Shown here: piece by piece, positions 1-7,162 of the stretch
Layout: every line of letters begins with the position of its first letter
Position numbering within the stretch: the stretch's first letter is position 1
DNA from: a bacterium
GTDB taxonomy: Bacteria; UBP15; UBA6099
Reading direction: 5' to 3'
Assembly: GCA_029564595.1 (NCBI GenBank)
Contig: JAKQPS010000037.1
Span: 1-64,000 of the forward strand
DNA: 64,000 nucleotides
The notes under the pieces: generated by a model
Database searches by the model: none
Told to the model about the DNA's origin: nothing
Seen by the model: only the letters and a program-made list of their open reading frames with translations
Made by a program: the position numbers and the translations under genes

Positions 1-102
1 CACATGCTTGTCTATCAATTTCAGGATGTGACCGTCGGGAATCATGCGGTGCATCACAAAGCAGTGCACAGCCTCCGTGTCGCATTCCTTTCTTCCCATC
101 AT
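1..102 (-). CDS. Transposase N-terminus (IS1182-like), partial
   Basis: The first 34 codons of a frame that is open to the window edge. It begins MMGRKE and continues with IPDGHILKLIDKHV, which resembles the N-terminus of IS1182-family DDE transposases (MMGRKE followed by a VP-DH-L--I--vDF pattern). The start is supported by AGCGGAG about nine bases upstream of ATG ATG and by a TTGACA promoter further upstream. The catalytic DDE domain would lie outside the window, so whether the element is intact cannot be judged. The family call rests on remembered motif similarity over a short stretch. Confidence 0.55.
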   Translation of the reverse strand, partial: MMGRKECDTEAVHCFVMHRMIPDGHILKLIDKHV

Positions 103-125
103 CGCCGCATCTCCGCTGGTTTTCC

Positions 126-157
126 ATTATGCTATCACAAAAGTCGCTTATTGTCAA
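126..157 (-). promoter_or_regulatory. Promoter for the IS transposase
   Basis: On the minus strand, TTGACA (157-152) is followed after 17 bases by TAGCAT (134-129), which overlaps CATAAT (131-126). It sits about 25 bases upstream of the transposase start. The perfect -35 box and spacing make this a credible sigma-70-type promoter. Confidence 0.5.
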
Positions 158-983
158 CCTTATTGCGAAAAATTAGTTTTTCAACAGCCTGTCTCGGCCT
201 GACCCTAGAACTCTTTTTGCTTAAACTTGCGCTTGGTGTTGGCAGTACTGTGCCGACTTTAGGTCCAACGCCTGCAAAAACAACGTAGCCAATTGGTTTC
301 GAAGTCTTTGGATCGATAATTGCAGAAACACCCCCTTCAACAAGATTTTTGCCATATGAACCGCCTGCATTTACTGAATATTCACAGTCATCATTTATGA
401 AGTCAGCAACAGTCGCATCTTTTCCAGTCAAATGCATAAATGATCCTTTTCCTGATAAACCCAAGGCAGCTTCTACTGTTAACGAATCACTTCTTAAAAG
501 AGCCGAATTTCCTTTATCATCCCAAGCATAGTAATAGTCTCTGGCAACGCCGAAGCCAGCGGAAGCAGATCCCCCTGCTCCAACAGCATATGCTTCTTCT
601 CCGTAAGGATCCTTTGCGAAGTTTGGATTATTGCCGACGTAGGTGTAGGGGTTGGAGTTCCAGACGGGGTCTTCTTGGAGGAAGGAGGCGAGGGTTGGGT
701 CGTAGAAGCGGGCGCGGTTGTCGGAGAGGCCGAGGGAGGAGGAGGCGCTCCAGTCGAGGGAGAGCCATTCGCGGGCGGCGTAGCGGTAGGGGTTGAGGCG
801 GGCGAGTTTGAAGGGGGAGGCAGCGGTCTCTGCGGCGGGGGCGTCGCAGTGGCGGACTTGGTTGCCGAAGCTATCGTAATGGCCTCGGCTTGACTGGCCA
901 TTCTGTGATAGGAAATCGCACCCACAAACGAGTTTGTGGGTGGCACCCGGATATTCAGCCGCTGTTCGCAATGCATTCATCAT
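135..983 (-). CDS. Rhs-core fragment with an alternative C-terminal tip (orphan module)
   Basis: The frame carries the Rhs repeat-associated core: NPYRYAAREWLSLDW, then LSDNRARFYDPTL, QEDP and NPYTYVGNNP. This is followed by a tip of about 150 residues that is unlike the tip of the second Rhs gene. Only the core half (624-882) matches that gene, with about nine mismatches in 259 bp. Upstream of 882 the sequence is unrelated and contains a palindromic repeat, so the first 34 codons are probably not native. The last 18 or so codons are IS sequence. It lacks YD repeats and any export signal. It looks like a displaced Rhs tip module rather than an expressed toxin. The tip, rich in Gly, Ser and Ala near its start, is not a toxin family I recognise. 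Confidence 0.7.
   Translation of the reverse strand: MMNALRTAAEYPGATHKLVCGCDFLSQNGQSSRGHYDSFGNQVRHCDAPAAETAASPFKLARLNPYRYAAREWLSLDWSASSSLGLSDNRARFYDPTLASFLQEDPVWNSNPYTYVGNNPNFAKDPYGEEAYAVGAGGSASAGFGVARDYYYAWDDKGNSALLRSDSLTVEAALGLSGKGSFMHLTGKDATVADFINDDCEYSVNAGGSYGKNLVEGGVSAIIDPKTSKPIGYVVFAGVGPKVGTVLPTPSASLSKKSSRVRPRQAVEKLIFRNKVDNKRLL
624..882 (-). repeat. Duplicated Rhs-core segment (partner 2367-2625)
   Basis: These 259 bases align without gaps to 2367-2625 at a constant offset of 1,743 bases. I count about nine mismatches. Similarity stops sharply on both sides: at GTAATGG on the upstream side and at the codons for NNP on the tip side. This is the pattern expected when Rhs tips are exchanged by recombination in the conserved core. 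Confidence 0.9.
919..942. repeat. Perfect palindrome of 11-bp arms
   Basis: CACCCACAAAC, a two-base GA loop, then GTTTGTGGGTG. It lies where the upstream part of the first Rhs module stops resembling the second one, so it probably belongs to an interspersed palindromic repeat that was joined to the Rhs fragment. Confidence 0.7.
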
Positions 984-1025
984 GTTGCTAAACCGTCATA
1001 CCTCTCCGCCAAATCTGTCAATATT

Positions 1026-1103
1026 CTCGGTCTGACCCCAGAACCTGCCAGAACCTGCGGCCTGACCCCAGATACATAGTCTCGGCCTGAATCCAGAACT
1101 TGC
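1026..1103. repeat. Three closely spaced GGGTCAGGCC-type motifs (fourth at 192-212)
   Basis: Three variants of CTCGGYCTGACCCCAGAAC begin near 1026, 1055 and 1081. A fourth copy lies at 192-212 beside the IS end. On the other strand the core reads TTCTGGGGTCAGGCC. From memory, such motifs often accompany REP-associated tyrosine transposases in environmental genomes, but no such gene is visible here. Together they fill most of the gap between the first Rhs module and the next gene. Confidence 0.7.
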
Positions 1104-1116
1104 AGAACTTGTGATT

Positions 1117-1842
1117 CTATTTATTCCAAAGCTCCTGTAGTTCCTTTGTAACCTGCTCTCTTTCTTTCGTGAGCCTATTTAGCTTGACGCGGTTCTCTTT
1201 AATGCATATTGTGGACATGTGGCATGAAATAAATAGCTTTAATGGTTTTGACAGAGCTATTTCCAAGCTTTCTATTGTCATATTTAGATATTTTTCTTCA
1301 TCATGTATTAAAAAATAATACATTGAAAGGTCATAGCTTATATTTATTTCGTCTGCCAACTGCTTATCATTCTCATAAACGTATAAATAATATTTATACG
1401 CTTCATCTACAAGTTTATGTTCTGAGACATATGAATCGCCTATCAAGTATGTGAAAAGTAAGCTATCTGGATAGAGTCTCTGGTAAAAAGATAATTCGTC
1501 TCGAACTTTGATTAGATAATCGAACACTTCACCGTTTACTAAAACGCGAGGATAATAGTCATCTTCCAAATATTCTAGAAGCAGTTCGCCTGCGTGAAAG
1601 TTTTTAGGATTATAAAACAACGATTTATTTATAAACGAATGAGATGCTGCCCAGTCTGCTTCACATCCGAGATCGTTCTTACTATTTTTCGAACAATATT
1701 TATATTCACTATAATGCTTCCTTGCTTTTAACTGATAATATGTGGAAAGAATATGTTTTCCGTTTATGCTTGCATATACGAGAGAAGACGCAAATATTGC
1801 GACGATTGATATGAACAACGCACATTTGAGTTTCTTTCGCAT
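1117..1842 (-). CDS. AT-rich membrane-anchored or exported protein downstream of Rhs; possible immunity partner
   Basis: The start at ATG 1842 (MRKKLKCALF) is preceded by GAGAGGTC and lies 20 bases after the stop of the second Rhs gene, so the two are probably co-transcribed. The 241-residue protein has an N-terminal hydrophobic segment (about residues 8-26), consistent with a signal peptide or membrane anchor. The rest is Tyr-, Lys- and Leu-rich, apparently helical and perhaps TPR-like. Its base composition is clearly more AT-rich than the housekeeping genes nearby, which is usual for polymorphic-toxin tips and immunity genes. Position and composition suggest an immunity role; no family is recognised and the assignment is inference. 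Confidence 0.65.
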   Translation of the reverse strand: MRKKLKCALFISIVAIFASSLVYASINGKHILSTYYQLKARKHYSEYKYCSKNSKNDLGCEADWAASHSFINKSLFYNPKNFHAGELLLEYLEDDYYPRVLVNGEVFDYLIKVRDELSFYQRLYPDSLLFTYLIGDSYVSEHKLVDEAYKYYLYVYENDKQLADEINISYDLSMYYFLIHDEEKYLNMTIESLEIALSKPLKLFISCHMSTICIKENRVKLNRLTKEREQVTKELQELWNK

Positions 1843-1862
1843 ATTGCTTGACCTCTCAATTA

Positions 1863-3518
1863 TCAAGGCAGCGACTTTAAAGTATCCATAATTGCTTGCA
1901 ACTGCTCTGACGTGAATCCAAAAAGTGCGAGTCTGGATTTTGTCCAATTGCCAGACGACACAAGCCAATCAGTGACTTCCTTTGCGGTAGCTTTCATAAG
2001 ACCACTTCTGCCTGTCAAGACTTCTGTTGAGCCATCTTCAAATGTTCTTGTATAACGAAACTCATTCCAATTGATAGCAGCCAACTCATTTTTCACACCT
2101 TCAGTCGGAGCATTGTTTGTAAACATTTCCCATTCTTCATCGCTACAACTGGCTGCCATTCGCATAGCAGTTTTAATTTGACTTTGATTGATTTCATTAT
2201 TGGGATTATCCATTAAATCCTTGCCTAAATCGATACCTAACTGGATTGCCCTGTTATTAAAATAAGACCCTATTGCAGAGCCAGAGTATTTTTTTGAAAT
2301 ACCGATATACAAATTACCTAGTTTCTCTCTAATTTTATTCTCTCCATCAGGATCCGAGAAATCAAGTGGATTATTGCCTACGTAGGTGTAGGGGTTGGAG
2401 TTCCAGACGGGGTCTTCTTGGAGGAAGGAGGCGAGGGTTGGGTCGTAGAAGCGGGCGCGGTTGTCGGAGAGGCCGAGGGCGGAGGTGGCGCTCCAGTCGA
2501 GGGAGAGCCATTCGCGGGCGGCGAAGCGGTAGGGGTTGAGGCGGGCGAGTTTGAAGGTGGAGCCGGAGGTCTCTGCGGCGGGGGCGTCGCAGTGGCGGAC
2601 TTGGTTGCCGAAGCTGTCGTAATGGTAGGAGGAGGCGAGGCCTTGGACGGGTTTGGGGGCGGCGGGGTAGTCTGCGTTGGCGGTGAGGCCGGTTATGCTG
2701 CCTAAGCCGTCTGCGAGAAGGAGGACGGGTTTGAGGCGGTGGGAGCCGGAGGAGTCTGTCCAGAGGGACCACCAAGCGAGGGGTTCGTCGACGCCGGGGC
2801 CGTGGAGGTAGAGGTTGGCGAGCGCGGGGGCTGGGGAGGAGCCGATGACGTCGGGGTCGGGGATGGGGGCGGGGCCGGTGGTGAAGTCGGCGAAGGCGTC
2901 GTCGCCGTCGAAGGCGCGCCACAGGATGTGGACGGGGGGAACGGAGCCGGAGGAGAGGTAGGTTTTTGTGTGGAAGCGGCGGCCGAGGGGATCGTAGCGG
3001 ATGGCGATGGAGAGGGATTGGGGGATGTTGTGGGCGGCGGTCATTTTGTTGTCTTCGTCGTGAGAGAAGAGGAACGAGGGCGTGGCTTCTGATGACGATT
3101 CGTCGAGGCAAGGGGAGTGGACGTCTTGGGCGCGGGAGGAGGCGCAGGTTTCGCGGAGGTATTTGTGGGTGAGGTTGCCGTTGAGGTCGTAGCGGTATTC
3201 GAAGAGGTGGTCGCGGATGATTTGGTTGCGGAGGTTGAACTCGGCGGCGGGGGCTGGGGCGGGGTCGGAGAGATGTGAGGCGACGCGGTTGCCGTCGGGG
3301 TCGTAAGAGTAGTCTTCGTCGGTAAGGGAGGGGATGGGAGAGGTCTTCTGGTAGGCGGCGGCCGAAAGGCGGTCGATGTCGTCGTAAGTGTAAGCGGCGG
3401 AAAGGGCCGGGGAATCAAATGCGACGCGGCGGCCTGCGGGGTCGTATCCGAAGGCGGTCGGGTCGGGATTGCCGCGACCGAGGTGTTGGGGCGGATGTGT
3501 GGCGTTGCTTAGATTCAT
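1863..3518 (-). CDS. Rhs-family protein, 5'-truncated shell with C-terminal tip
   Basis: The 551 residues from ATG 3518 contain several YD-type repeats (FGYDPAGRRVAF, YSYDPDGNRV, YRYDLNGN, IRYDPLGRR). The Rhs-associated core follows (LADGLGSITGL, then RARFYDPTLASFLQEDP and YVGNNP), and then a tip of about 155 residues after DPDG. Complete Rhs proteins are usually far longer and carry N-terminal targeting domains, so this is probably the 3' remnant of a larger gene. The frame stays open upstream to 3755, but only through repeat sequence. The tip is AT-richer than the core and of unknown activity. The gene at 1117-1842 follows 20 bases downstream. Confidence 0.8.
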   Translation of the reverse strand: MNLSNATHPPQHLGRGNPDPTAFGYDPAGRRVAFDSPALSAAYTYDDIDRLSAAAYQKTSPIPSLTDEDYSYDPDGNRVASHLSDPAPAPAAEFNLRNQIIRDHLFEYRYDLNGNLTHKYLRETCASSRAQDVHSPCLDESSSEATPSFLFSHDEDNKMTAAHNIPQSLSIAIRYDPLGRRFHTKTYLSSGSVPPVHILWRAFDGDDAFADFTTGPAPIPDPDVIGSSPAPALANLYLHGPGVDEPLAWWSLWTDSSGSHRLKPVLLLADGLGSITGLTANADYPAAPKPVQGLASSYHYDSFGNQVRHCDAPAAETSGSTFKLARLNPYRFAAREWLSLDWSATSALGLSDNRARFYDPTLASFLQEDPVWNSNPYTYVGNNPLDFSDPDGENKIREKLGNLYIGISKKYSGSAIGSYFNNRAIQLGIDLGKDLMDNPNNEINQSQIKTAMRMAASCSDEEWEMFTNNAPTEGVKNELAAINWNEFRYTRTFEDGSTEVLTGRSGLMKATAKEVTDWLVSSGNWTKSRLALFGFTSEQLQAIMDTLKSLP

Positions 3519-3595
3519 GTCGGTTATGTTGGCATTATGATCGAAAGAGGGCGGTTTGGCAACGGGGCTGTATGTGGAATGTTTGTTGTGTGTGT

Positions 3596-3615
3596 GGGGG
3601 GGGGTAGGGTAGGGG
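3596..3615 (+). other. G-quadruplex-prone tract
   Basis: A run of nine G, then TA, GGG, TA, GGGG. It is just upstream of the second Rhs gene and on the strand opposite to it. It satisfies the usual four-tract G-quadruplex pattern if the long run is split. Confidence 0.5.
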
Positions 3616-3651
3616 TGGCGGAAAGAGGGGAATGGGGGAAGAAGAAAAAAA

Positions 3652-3682
3652 TTAACCACAAAGGCACGAAGGCACGGAGAAG
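3652..3682. repeat. Interspersed ACCACAAAGGCACGAAGGCACGG motif
   Basis: This phrase, with its internal GGCACGAAGGCACGG duplication, resembles a short intergenic sequence I know from many environmental bacterial genomes. It forms part of the repeat-filled gap 3519-3914, which contains no credible gene. Confidence 0.4.
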
Positions 3683-3705
3683 AGGAAAAAGAGGGAGAAT
3701 GTTTT

Positions 3706-3833
3706 GCCGCCTGCGGCGGCTTGGGGAAAACCCTTTGAAAAGGGTTGTTCCCCAAACCCCTTTCCTAAATCTTTCGTGTCAGCGCCGATGTCGGGGGCTG
3801 CGCCTCCGGCTTTGGCGCGTGTTATGGGAAAAG
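3706..3833 (+). repeat. Two-hairpin repeat, copy A
   Basis: The unit begins with a GCCGCCTGCGGCGG mini-hairpin. A long stem follows at 3721-3756 (TTGGGGAAAACCCTTT, GA, then AAAGGGTTGTTCCCCAA), then a CCCCTTTCCTAAATC spacer. A second stem at 3782-3818 starts GCGCCGATGTCGG and ends CCGGCTTTGGCGC, and the tail is GGGAAAAGATA. It lies just beyond the 3' end of the YhcC-like gene. Relatives are at 4971, 16423, 24047 (reverse), 51426 (reverse) and, structurally, 23840. Confidence 0.85.
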
Positions 3834-3914
3834 ATAGAAGGGAAAGACGTGTTGGCATGTCCGGGCGGTTCGCGAATCGACTATATGTTTGCGATGATGA
3901 TTAAGGGGGCAGTT

Positions 3915-4859
3915 TCAAAAGGCGTTGTGAGGGGCGTCGGGCAGAGAGGCGCGAGCGCCTTGTCGCGTGTCGCGTTTAAGCAATTCTTTTTCGATGGCGT
4001 CGATGGCGCGTTTTTTTTCCATCGCCCAAGCAGGGGCGATCAGGAGGTCGGAGGGGCCGTCGGCGGTGAGGCGTTGTATGACGATGTCGGGAGAGAGGAG
4101 TTCCAGATAGTCGCAAACGAGGGAGACGTATTCTTCGAATTTGAAGACAGGGATTTCGCCGCGGGAGTGGGCGTCGGCGAGAGGGGTGTCTTTGAGGATG
4201 TGGAGGAGATGGATTTTGACGCCGTGAACGCCGAGGTTAGAGAGGAGGCGGGCGGAGTCGAGCATCATGTCGCGCGTTTCGCCGGGAAGGCCGAGGATGA
4301 TGTGTCCGCAGATTTTGAGGGAGCCGCGATCGATGGCGCGTCGAGAGGCGTCGATGAAAGAGGCCACATTGTGCCGTCTGTTGATGAGTTCGAGAGTGCG
4401 GTCGTGAGCTGACTGAAGGCCAAGTTCAATCCAAGTCTCTTTGTTTTGACCGATGGAGGCCAGAAGGTCGAGAACGTCGTCTGGAACGCAGTCCGGCCTA
4501 GTGCCGACGGAAAGGCCGACGATGTCTTCGCAGGCGAGGGCTTCGGAGTAAGAGCGACGGAGGGTGTCGAGGGGAGCGTAAGTGTTGGTGAAGGCCTGAA
4601 AATAGGCAAGAAACTTTTCGGCTTTATATCTGGCCCGCATGAATTCGGCGCCTCTGCGGGTTTGTTCGGAGATGGAGGCGCGCTCTCGTCTGGTGTTGGG
4701 GCTGAACCCCTGATTGTTGCAGTATATGCAGCCGCCTTCGCCCATAGAGCCGTCTCTGTTCGGGCATGTGAACCCGGCGTCTATGGATATCTTATAGACT
4801 TTGCAGCCGAACCTGCCTTTCAGGTAGTCGCTGAATGCATAGTAGCGTTTATCAGACAT
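3915..4859 (-). CDS. TIGR01212-type (YhcC-like) radical SAM protein
   Basis: A 314-residue protein starting MSDKRYYAFSDYL. This start was chosen because YhcC-family proteins begin shortly before the KVYKISIDAGFTCPNRDG motif. The cluster pattern CPNRDGSMGEGGCIYC supplies three cysteines for the SAM-binding [4Fe-4S] cluster, in the spacing characteristic of this subfamily rather than plain CxxxCxxC. Further family motifs are YFQAFTNTYAP, SVGTRPDCVPD, ELGLQSAHD and HIILGLPGE. The substrate of this family is not well established; a role in RNA or cofactor modification is often suggested. It stands alone, bracketed by direct repeats A and B. Confidence 0.9.
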   Translation of the reverse strand: MSDKRYYAFSDYLKGRFGCKVYKISIDAGFTCPNRDGSMGEGGCIYCNNQGFSPNTRRERASISEQTRRGAEFMRARYKAEKFLAYFQAFTNTYAPLDTLRRSYSEALACEDIVGLSVGTRPDCVPDDVLDLLASIGQNKETWIELGLQSAHDRTLELINRRHNVASFIDASRRAIDRGSLKICGHIILGLPGETRDMMLDSARLLSNLGVHGVKIHLLHILKDTPLADAHSRGEIPVFKFEEYVSLVCDYLELLSPDIVIQRLTADGPSDLLIAPAWAMEKKRAIDAIEKELLKRDTRQGARASLPDAPHNAF

Positions 4860-4970
4860 AAGTTTCCGCCGCTCCCGGCCAAGTCCCGGATAGTATAAAC
4901 CTGAATGAGGCATAGGGAAAGACGAGGAAGAAGGGAAGAGGAAAAAAGAGGAAAGGCTAGGGGATGCTTT

Positions 4971-5100
4971 GCCGCCTGCGGCGGTTGGGGAAAACCCTTT
5001 GAAAAGGGATGTTCCCCAACCGCCTTTCCTAAATTTCTCCTGCTAGCGCCAAAGTCGGGGATGGGCTTCCGACTTTGGCGCGTGTTCATGGGGAAAGATA
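4971..5100 (+). repeat. Two-hairpin repeat, copy B
   Basis: Same layout and orientation as copy A, about 1.27 kb away. There is a CCGCCTGCGGCGG mini-hairpin, a stem at 4985-5019, a spacer CGCCTTTCCTAAATT, then a second stem at 5046-5081 with arms GCGCCAAAGTCGG and CCGACTTTGGCGC (13 perfect pairs). Copy A has G and T changes in the same stem that largely keep pairing. A purine-rich tract (GAGGAAAAAAGAGG) precedes it, as in copy A. It lies 3' of the small membrane protein gene at 5448. Confidence 0.85.
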
Positions 5101-5124
5101 AAAAACGGGGGGGGAAACGAGGGG

Positions 5125-5320
5125 AAAATGGGTTCCCGCTTTCGCGGGAATGACGGCGGAGGGAGGGAATGGAATGACGGCAAGAAGGAAAGAGGAATGA
5201 CGGCGGAGAGAAGTAAAGGAATGACGGTAAAAAAGAAAAGAAGAATGAGGGCGCGATGGGTTGAAAATGGGTTCCCGCTTTCGCGGGAATGACGGCAAGA
5301 AAAGAAAAGGAATGACGGCG
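5125..5320 (+). repeat. Tandem array of about 23-bp units with two 33-bp palindromic blocks
   Basis: GGAATGACGG recurs at 5147, 5171, 5194, 5218, 5286 and 5309, mostly 23 or 24 bases apart, separated by purine-rich GCRGAGAGAAGWAAA-like sequence. Two identical blocks (5125-5157 and 5264-5296) carry TTCCCGCTTTCGCGGGAA flanked by AAAATGGG and TGACGGC. The palindromic core matches a TTCCCGCGAAAGCGGGAA sequence widespread in bacterial intergenic regions. No gene is credible between 4860 and 5447. Confidence 0.85.
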
Positions 5321-5447
5321 GAGAGAAAAATGTTCGGTTTGCCAAATAAATAAGAAGCAACTTGCTGATGAACAGCAATAATCACACGCGCGGAGGAAAA
5401 AGCTTTGTGAAAGGCGCGCGAGTGAAAGTAAAAATTTGACAAGAAGG

Positions 5448-5942
5448 CTAATTTTTTCCGCAGGCGTTTCTGACTGAAATAAAGGCGAAGATGCCGAGCA
5501 GTATAGCGCCTGCGGATAGAAGAAGGGCGGGCCAGAGGTCGTCGGTCCGGTAGACGGCGTTCATCCGATGCAGTGTTAGGGCCATGCGGGGATAGGCCTC
5601 GATGACGGGGGCGATCCAGTGGTTAATGAGCAACAGCAGGAGGCCCATCGCCCAAGAAAGGCCGCCGTACAGGGCCAGTTGGAACAAGCCGCCGGGGCCG
5701 CGCGTTTTGATTGCGTAATCGCAACAAATCACGACGAGGAAAGCCGCGCCCAAGCTGACAGCCGCCGCGGGAGCGGCGAGGCGGGCGAGAACGGCTCCGT
5801 TCCCGGTTGCCAAGCAAACGGCGGCTAAGCCGATCAGCCAACCTAGAGAGCCGATGATTATTCCTATATAGCCGCCTATTGCGCCCCATCGAGCGGCGCG
5901 GTCGGAGGGATTGGGATTATTCTTGTTTTCATTGTCCGCCAT
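5448..5942 (-). CDS. Small four-helix integral membrane protein, unknown
   Basis: 164 residues from ATG 5942 (MADNENKNNPNPS), chosen because GGGAG lies eight bases upstream and the preceding codons are not protein-like. After a hydrophilic N-terminus there are about four membrane segments: GGYIGIIIGSLGWLIGLAAV, a second from VSLGAAFLVVICC, a third around WAMGLLLLLINHW, and a C-terminal one around ALLLSAGAILLGIFAFISV. No conserved domain is recognised. It has no evident operon partner; the next minus-strand gene upstream ends about 300 bases away. Confidence 0.7.
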   Translation of the reverse strand: MADNENKNNPNPSDRAARWGAIGGYIGIIIGSLGWLIGLAAVCLATGNGAVLARLAAPAAAVSLGAAFLVVICCDYAIKTRGPGGLFQLALYGGLSWAMGLLLLLINHWIAPVIEAYPRMALTLHRMNAVYRTDDLWPALLLSAGAILLGIFAFISVRNACGKN

Positions 5943-6249
5943 AGCGAGATCTCCCGGTTTTGAGCGGATCGAAGCGTTTAGACAACGCGTAGGCGTCCGC
6001 AGGTTGTTTATGCCGCCGCCGCCGAGACAATCGAAAGAGTCAGCGGCGGAAGCATTTTGCAAAAAGGTTCGCTTGCGACTTTTCAAAAAATTGGTTCAGG
6101 CGCTTGGGATAACTGAGATCGAGACGATATGGGATGATGTCCAAGCGCGCGCGACGCATTGTGAAAGATGAGAGCGTTTAGGTTTTTTTCGCGCTCATTG
6201 ATGAGCGAAGAAAAGCGAGTTGAGGCCGGCGACGAAAAAGCGGCCGGCA
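5943..6249. other. Intergenic region without a recognised gene
   Basis: About 300 bases between two minus-strand genes. It holds a small inverted repeat CGCTCAT-TG-ATGAGCG near 6198-6213, without a U-run in the direction of transcription, and a GCCGGC repeat pair nearer 6240. A frame on the plus strand (5911-6171) has no ribosome site and an unlikely composition. I see nothing else. Confidence 0.5.
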
Positions 6250-6849
6250 TCAGAGGCGCTCGTTCATCCATAACTTGAGAGTTTCGGGGCTGTCGAACTC
6301 GGACATTTCGAGAGGGGAGGCCGAAAGAAGCGTTTCCGCCGCGCGCGACAACTCGGTTGCGCGGGAGTTGCCAACGGATTTGTCGAGGCCGAGTTCGATG
6401 CGCCAAAGTTCGTTCTGGATGGAGTCGAGAGCATCGCGCCGGGCCGACCAAGCGAGGGACTTAGGGGGGGAGAGTTTTTCGGCGACGGCCCGCGCGACCT
6501 TTCTAACGCCTGATTTGAACATGAGGGTTCGCTCGTCGCCGCCGCCCCAGCCAAGTCCTTCGGGTCTGAAGCACTCGTAGAGGAATGTTTCGACGCGTTG
6601 TAGGCAAGCGAACAGGTAGATGTCCGGATCGGGGTAGGCGTCCATCGGGGTGGACAGCACGATCATCCTTGCCTCGTTGATCCCGCGCCGCTCGATGTGA
6701 GGAGACCTCTCGAAGTCGAACACGGCGGCGCGGTATCTTTCCTGCGACATGCCGATTGGAGGCCCGCCTAGCGCGGACTGGAACTCTAGCCGCGTGTACG
6801 GCCTCAAAGCAGTCAGGTCTTTTTCCATCGCTTCCATGCGGTTGCTCAT
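6250..6849 (-). CDS. Conserved-looking soluble protein of unknown function
   Basis: About 199 residues if started at ATG 6849 (MSNRMEAMEKDL). The frame is open to a TTG at 6912, and neither start has a clear Shine-Dalgarno sequence. The protein is soluble and mixed alpha/beta in appearance, with LEFQSALGGPPIGMSQERY near the N-terminus and an aromatic stretch DIYLFACLQRVETFLYECF in the middle. The C-terminal half looks helical. I recognise no family. Codon use matches the neighbouring chromosomal genes, so it is likely a real resident gene. Confidence 0.6.
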   Translation of the reverse strand: MSNRMEAMEKDLTALRPYTRLEFQSALGGPPIGMSQERYRAAVFDFERSPHIERRGINEARMIVLSTPMDAYPDPDIYLFACLQRVETFLYECFRPEGLGWGGGDERTLMFKSGVRKVARAVAEKLSPPKSLAWSARRDALDSIQNELWRIELGLDKSVGNSRATELSRAAETLLSASPLEMSEFDSPETLKLWMNERL

Positions 6850-7162
6850 AAAGCCGGTGATTTGCTTTTTGCCGACGGCGGGTCCGGCAACGCCATATAT
6901 TATTGGGGACAATGTTCGTTTGTTCCCGGAGTATGATCGGCGTCCCGCTTCGGCTCTCCCTTGCCGCTACATTAATAAGTATCCGGTTTTCCATGATTTT
7001 TTGAACCTGCGGAGGCATCGTTTGCTGCGCAGCCATGTGTGCGGAGTGGTTGCGGGTTTAATAAATTTCACTTTTCCTATAAAATTAGGCGTGGTTCGCG
7101 GGATCTAGCGGCGAATTCGAGTTGAAAGCCGTCGCGGGAGACCGGCGAATGGGAGGCAAAGG

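Larger units (their letters stand above)
1..192 (-). mobile_element. 5' end of an insertion sequence (IS1182-like), cut by the window edge
   Basis: Read on the minus strand from 192, the sequence starts ACAGGCTGTTGAAAAAC, a form typical of the terminal repeats of IS1182/IS5-type elements. It is followed by a TTGACA promoter and an open transposase reading frame that leaves the window at base 1. The inner boundary near 192 is an estimate because the other end and any target duplication lie outside. The Rhs-core frame to the right reads into this element, so its last codons are IS sequence, which suggests the IS landed in or beside the Rhs 3' end. Confidence 0.55.

Noticed and set aside
2371-3111. 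Arg/Pro-rich and Gly/Val-rich long frames overlapping the Rhs gene on both strands
   Set aside because: Low-complexity products of a GC-rich gene read in the wrong frame; the Rhs motifs identify the true frame.
5125-5320. CRISPR-like array
   Set aside because: The period is only about 23 bases, the spacers are purine-rich and alike rather than unique, repeats are degenerate, and no cas gene is present.
6198-6213. Terminator for the unknown gene ending at 6250
   Set aside because: The CGCTCAT/ATGAGCG stem has no U-run in the direction of that gene.
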